Source: Alphaproteobacteria bacterium
Lineage (GTDB): Bacteria > Pseudomonadota > Alphaproteobacteria > Rhodobacterales > Rhodobacteraceae
Assembly: GCA_003695135.1 (NCBI GenBank)
Contig: RFIR01000260.1
Coordinates: forward strand, 1 to 6,979
Direction of reading: 5' to 3'
Length of the DNA: 6,979 nt
The position numbers were made by a program, and so were the translations under genes. The notes beneath the pieces were generated by a model that saw nothing but the letters and a program-made list of their open reading frames with translations, ran no database searches and was not told the DNA's origin. Positions 5,571 through 6,979 of the stretch are shown one piece after another; position 1 is the stretch's first letter, and each line of letters opens with the position of its first letter.

Positions 5571-5574
5571 AGGG
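5568..5574 (+). promoter_or_regulatory. Ribosome-binding site of the APC transporter
   Basis: GGAAGGG ends 5 bases before the ATG at 5580 and favours this start over in-frame TTG (5550) and GTG (5520) upstream, although the TTG is also preceded by AAGGCGGA. Confidence 0.5.
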
Positions 5575-5579
5575 TTGTC

Positions 5580-6788
5580 ATGACGGCGCAGGACGGGACG
5601 GTTCGGCTCAGGCGGCGCATCGGCTTCTGGCTGCTGACGCTTTACGGCGTCGGCGTGATGATCGGCGCCGGCATCTATGTGCTGGTCGGCGCCGTGGCCG
5701 GCGCGGCGGGAATGGATGCGCCCTGGGCCTTTCTCCTGGCCGGGCTGGTCGCCGCGCCGACGGCGATCAGCTATGCCGAGCTCTCCTCGCGCATTCCCGA
5801 AAGCGCCGGCGAGGCGGCCTATGTCGCCGCGGCGACCGGTCTGCGCGCACCGGCGATCGCGGTTGGCATGCTGATCGCGGCGGTGGGCGTGGTGTCCTCG
5901 GCGGCGATCCTGCAGGGCGGGGTTGGTTACCTGCGCGCGATCCTGCCGCTCGATGCGACGCTGCTGACCGTCGTCCTCCTGGGCGCACTGACGCTCACCG
6001 CGGTGCTGGGGGTGCTGGAATCGCTGGCAATGGCGGCGCTCTTCACCCTCATCGAGGTTGCAGGGCTGCTGCTGGTCGCCGCGGCGGGATTCTGGGCCGA
6101 GCCGATGCCGGATTTCGACCCGCTGGTGCTGCCGACGGGCGCGGCGCTGGGCGGGATGCTGGGGGCGATCCTGCTCGCCTTCTTCGCCTTCATCGGCTTC
6201 GAGGACATGGTCAACATGGCCGAGGAGACGCGCAACCCGCGCCGGGTGATGCCGCGCGCGATCCTGGCCGCGCTGGCGCTGACCTCGGCGATCTACATGC
6301 TGGTCAGCCTCGCGGCTGTGCGCTCGGTGCCGATCGAGGCGCTCGCCGGCTCCTCCCGCCCGCTGGCGCTGGTGATCGATGCTGCCTGGCCCGGTCTGGT
6401 CTGGCTGCTTTCGGGCATCGCCGTCTTCGCCGCGCTCAACGGCATCCTGGCCCAGATCGTCATGGCCTCGCGCGTGCTCTACGGCCTCGGTGCCCGCCAT
6501 GGCGGGGTGGCGGCCTTCGCCCGGCTGCATCCGCGGTTCGGCACGCCGGTCATTGCCACACTGTTCGTCGCGGCGCTGGTTCTGGTGCTGACGCTGACCC
6601 TGCCGCTGGCGGCGCTGGCCGAGGTCACCTCCTCGATCCTGCTTGTCGTCTTCGTTGGCATGAACCTCGCGCTCATCGCCCTGCGCCGCCGCGGCGAGGC
6701 GCCGCCCGATGCGTTCCGCGCCCCGGGCTGGATGCCCTGGCTTGGCGCCGGGCTGTCGGCGCTGACGCTGCTGGCAAGCCAGGGCTGA
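5580..6788 (+). CDS. APC-superfamily amino acid permease
   Basis: This is an inner-membrane secondary transporter of the amino acid-polyamine-organocation type; the substrate cannot be told from sequence alone. The protein has 402 residues, somewhat short for the family (about 430-480). The first helix holds the substrate-binding glycine motif VMIGAGIYV (26-34). The region after it, ISYAELSSRIPESAGEAAYV, is the classic AELSS..P.SGG-type loop, here with AGE in place of SGG. The sixth helix and following loop read AFFAFIGFEDMVNMAEETRNP (FIGFED around 204-209), a strong signature of the family. About eleven hydrophobic segments are visible; the polypeptide stops soon after the last (LGAGLSALTLLASQG), so a final helix may be missing. 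Start is ATG 5580 behind GGAAGGG. It lies between murC and murB in the same orientation, where a cell-wall gene or a very short gap is usual. It is not known to act in wall synthesis and is probably an inserted gene. Confidence 0.9.
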   Translation: MTAQDGTVRLRRRIGFWLLTLYGVGVMIGAGIYVLVGAVAGAAGMDAPWAFLLAGLVAAPTAISYAELSSRIPESAGEAAYVAAATGLRAPAIAVGMLIAAVGVVSSAAILQGGVGYLRAILPLDATLLTVVLLGALTLTAVLGVLESLAMAALFTLIEVAGLLLVAAAGFWAEPMPDFDPLVLPTGAALGGMLGAILLAFFAFIGFEDMVNMAEETRNPRRVMPRAILAALALTSAIYMLVSLAAVRSVPIEALAGSSRPLALVIDAAWPGLVWLLSGIAVFAALNGILAQIVMASRVLYGLGARHGGVAAFARLHPRFGTPVIATLFVAALVLVLTLTLPLAALAEVTSSILLVVFVGMNLALIALRRRGEAPPDAFRAPGWMPWLGAGLSALTLLASQG

Positions 6789-6842
6789 ATTGGCGCGATG
6801 GCGCAGGGGCGCTGGTGAAGACGCGGCATCGGGGCTAGAAGC

Positions 6843-6979
6843 ATGGCGATGAGCGATCCGATCGACATCCTGCCGCCGGTGCGCGGGCGGCTGAGCCGCA
6901 ACCGGGACATGGCGAGCCTGAGCTGGCTGCGCGTGGGCGGGCCGGCCGACCTGTGCGTGCGCGTGACGCGCTTGGACGA
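6843..6979 (+). CDS. murB: UDP-N-acetylenolpyruvoylglucosamine reductase MurB (5' end only)
   Basis: MurB is a cytoplasmic FAD enzyme that reduces UDP-GlcNAc-enolpyruvate to UDP-MurNAc, the substrate of MurC. Only 45 codons are in the window. The evidence is RGRLSRNRDMASLSWLRVGGPADL: the N-terminal G(K/R)L..N..LA.LTWLRVGGPAD pattern of alphaproteobacterial MurB, start of the FAD-binding domain. The residues after it (CVRVTRLD) look less typical, but the window ends there. The start is taken as ATG 6843, about 7 bases after GGGG (6832-6835); ATG 6849 in the same frame is an alternative. It begins 54 bases after the transporter stop with no terminator seen, so the two may share a transcript. 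Its place after ftsW-murG-murC supports the call. Confidence 0.85.
   Translation, partial: MAMSDPIDILPPVRGRLSRNRDMASLSWLRVGGPADLCVRVTRLD

Larger units (their letters stand above)
5212..5579. other. Intergenic region murC-transporter, rich in palindromes
   Basis: The open frames here are not convincing as genes on either strand. The stretch holds two short perfect hairpins (5232-5248 and 5362-5378), a 77-bp imperfect palindrome (5391-5467) and a 26-bp tandem duplication (5519-5570) abutting the transporter start. I see no clear promoter or T-tailed terminator. Confidence 0.6.

Noticed and set aside
5112..5579. Upstream extension of the transporter frame into murC
   Set aside because: The frame is open by GC content, but the encoded residues are Arg/Pro/Ala-rich and lack homology to the family N-terminus; the ATG at 5580 with GGAAGGG fits the family start.
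5409..6530. 373-codon open frame on the - strand across the transporter
   Set aside because: It is a shadow of the APC permease with no hydrophobic or domain pattern of its own.
6798..6818. Six-codon leader peptide (MAQGRW) before murB
   Set aside because: No clear ribosome-binding site, no attenuator structure after it, and such mini-ORFs are common by chance.

Overview
The window comes from a high-GC alphaproteobacterium, most likely a Rhodobacterales (Rhodobacter/Paracoccus-type) genome. I infer this from the gene order, the strong G/C preference at third codon positions and the MurG, MurC and MurB sequences; no database was searched. The backbone is the peptidoglycan part of the division/cell-wall (dcw) cluster, on the + strand: ftsW (1527-2702), murG (2699-3796, GTG start), murC (3793-5211) and the 5' end of murB (6843 to the window end). 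ftsW/murG and murG/murC overlap by 4 bases (GTGA and ATGA), so they are probably translationally coupled. MurG makes lipid II, MurC and MurB make the UDP-MurNAc-peptide precursor, and FtsW polymerises lipid II at the septum.

Two places break the usual cluster. First, an APC-superfamily amino-acid transporter gene (5580-6788) sits between murC and murB, behind a 368-bp non-coding stretch full of palindromes and a perfect 26-bp tandem duplication. Second, nothing upstream of ftsW belongs to the cluster: bases 1-1256 hold decayed genes on the - strand, and 1257-1526 has no gene.

The most interesting part is 218-789. It is a composite of small, non-coding, transposon-like elements (MITE-like), each about 215 bp with inverted ends close to GAGMCCCCTGCRAAAC. 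The outer element (223-784) is flanked by GTAAT/GCAAT and splits a - strand membrane-protein gene; taking it out with one flank copy rejoins the reading frame exactly. Inside it a 128-bp block is present twice in tandem, and a second element (468-682) has inserted in reverse into the second block, flanked by perfect TATCA repeats. All three copies keep an AT-rich core with a sigma70-like promoter motif (TTGACA, 17 bp, TATTTT in the nested copy) and a GC hairpin with a compensatory base-pair change. This could be a mobile promoter/hairpin element family; no transposase is visible in the window.

The - strand genes upstream of ftsW (a 65-codon ORF tail at 1059-1256, a two-helix membrane ORF from 1034, and the interrupted membrane gene from 850 leftwards) look like a decaying small operon that I could not identify.
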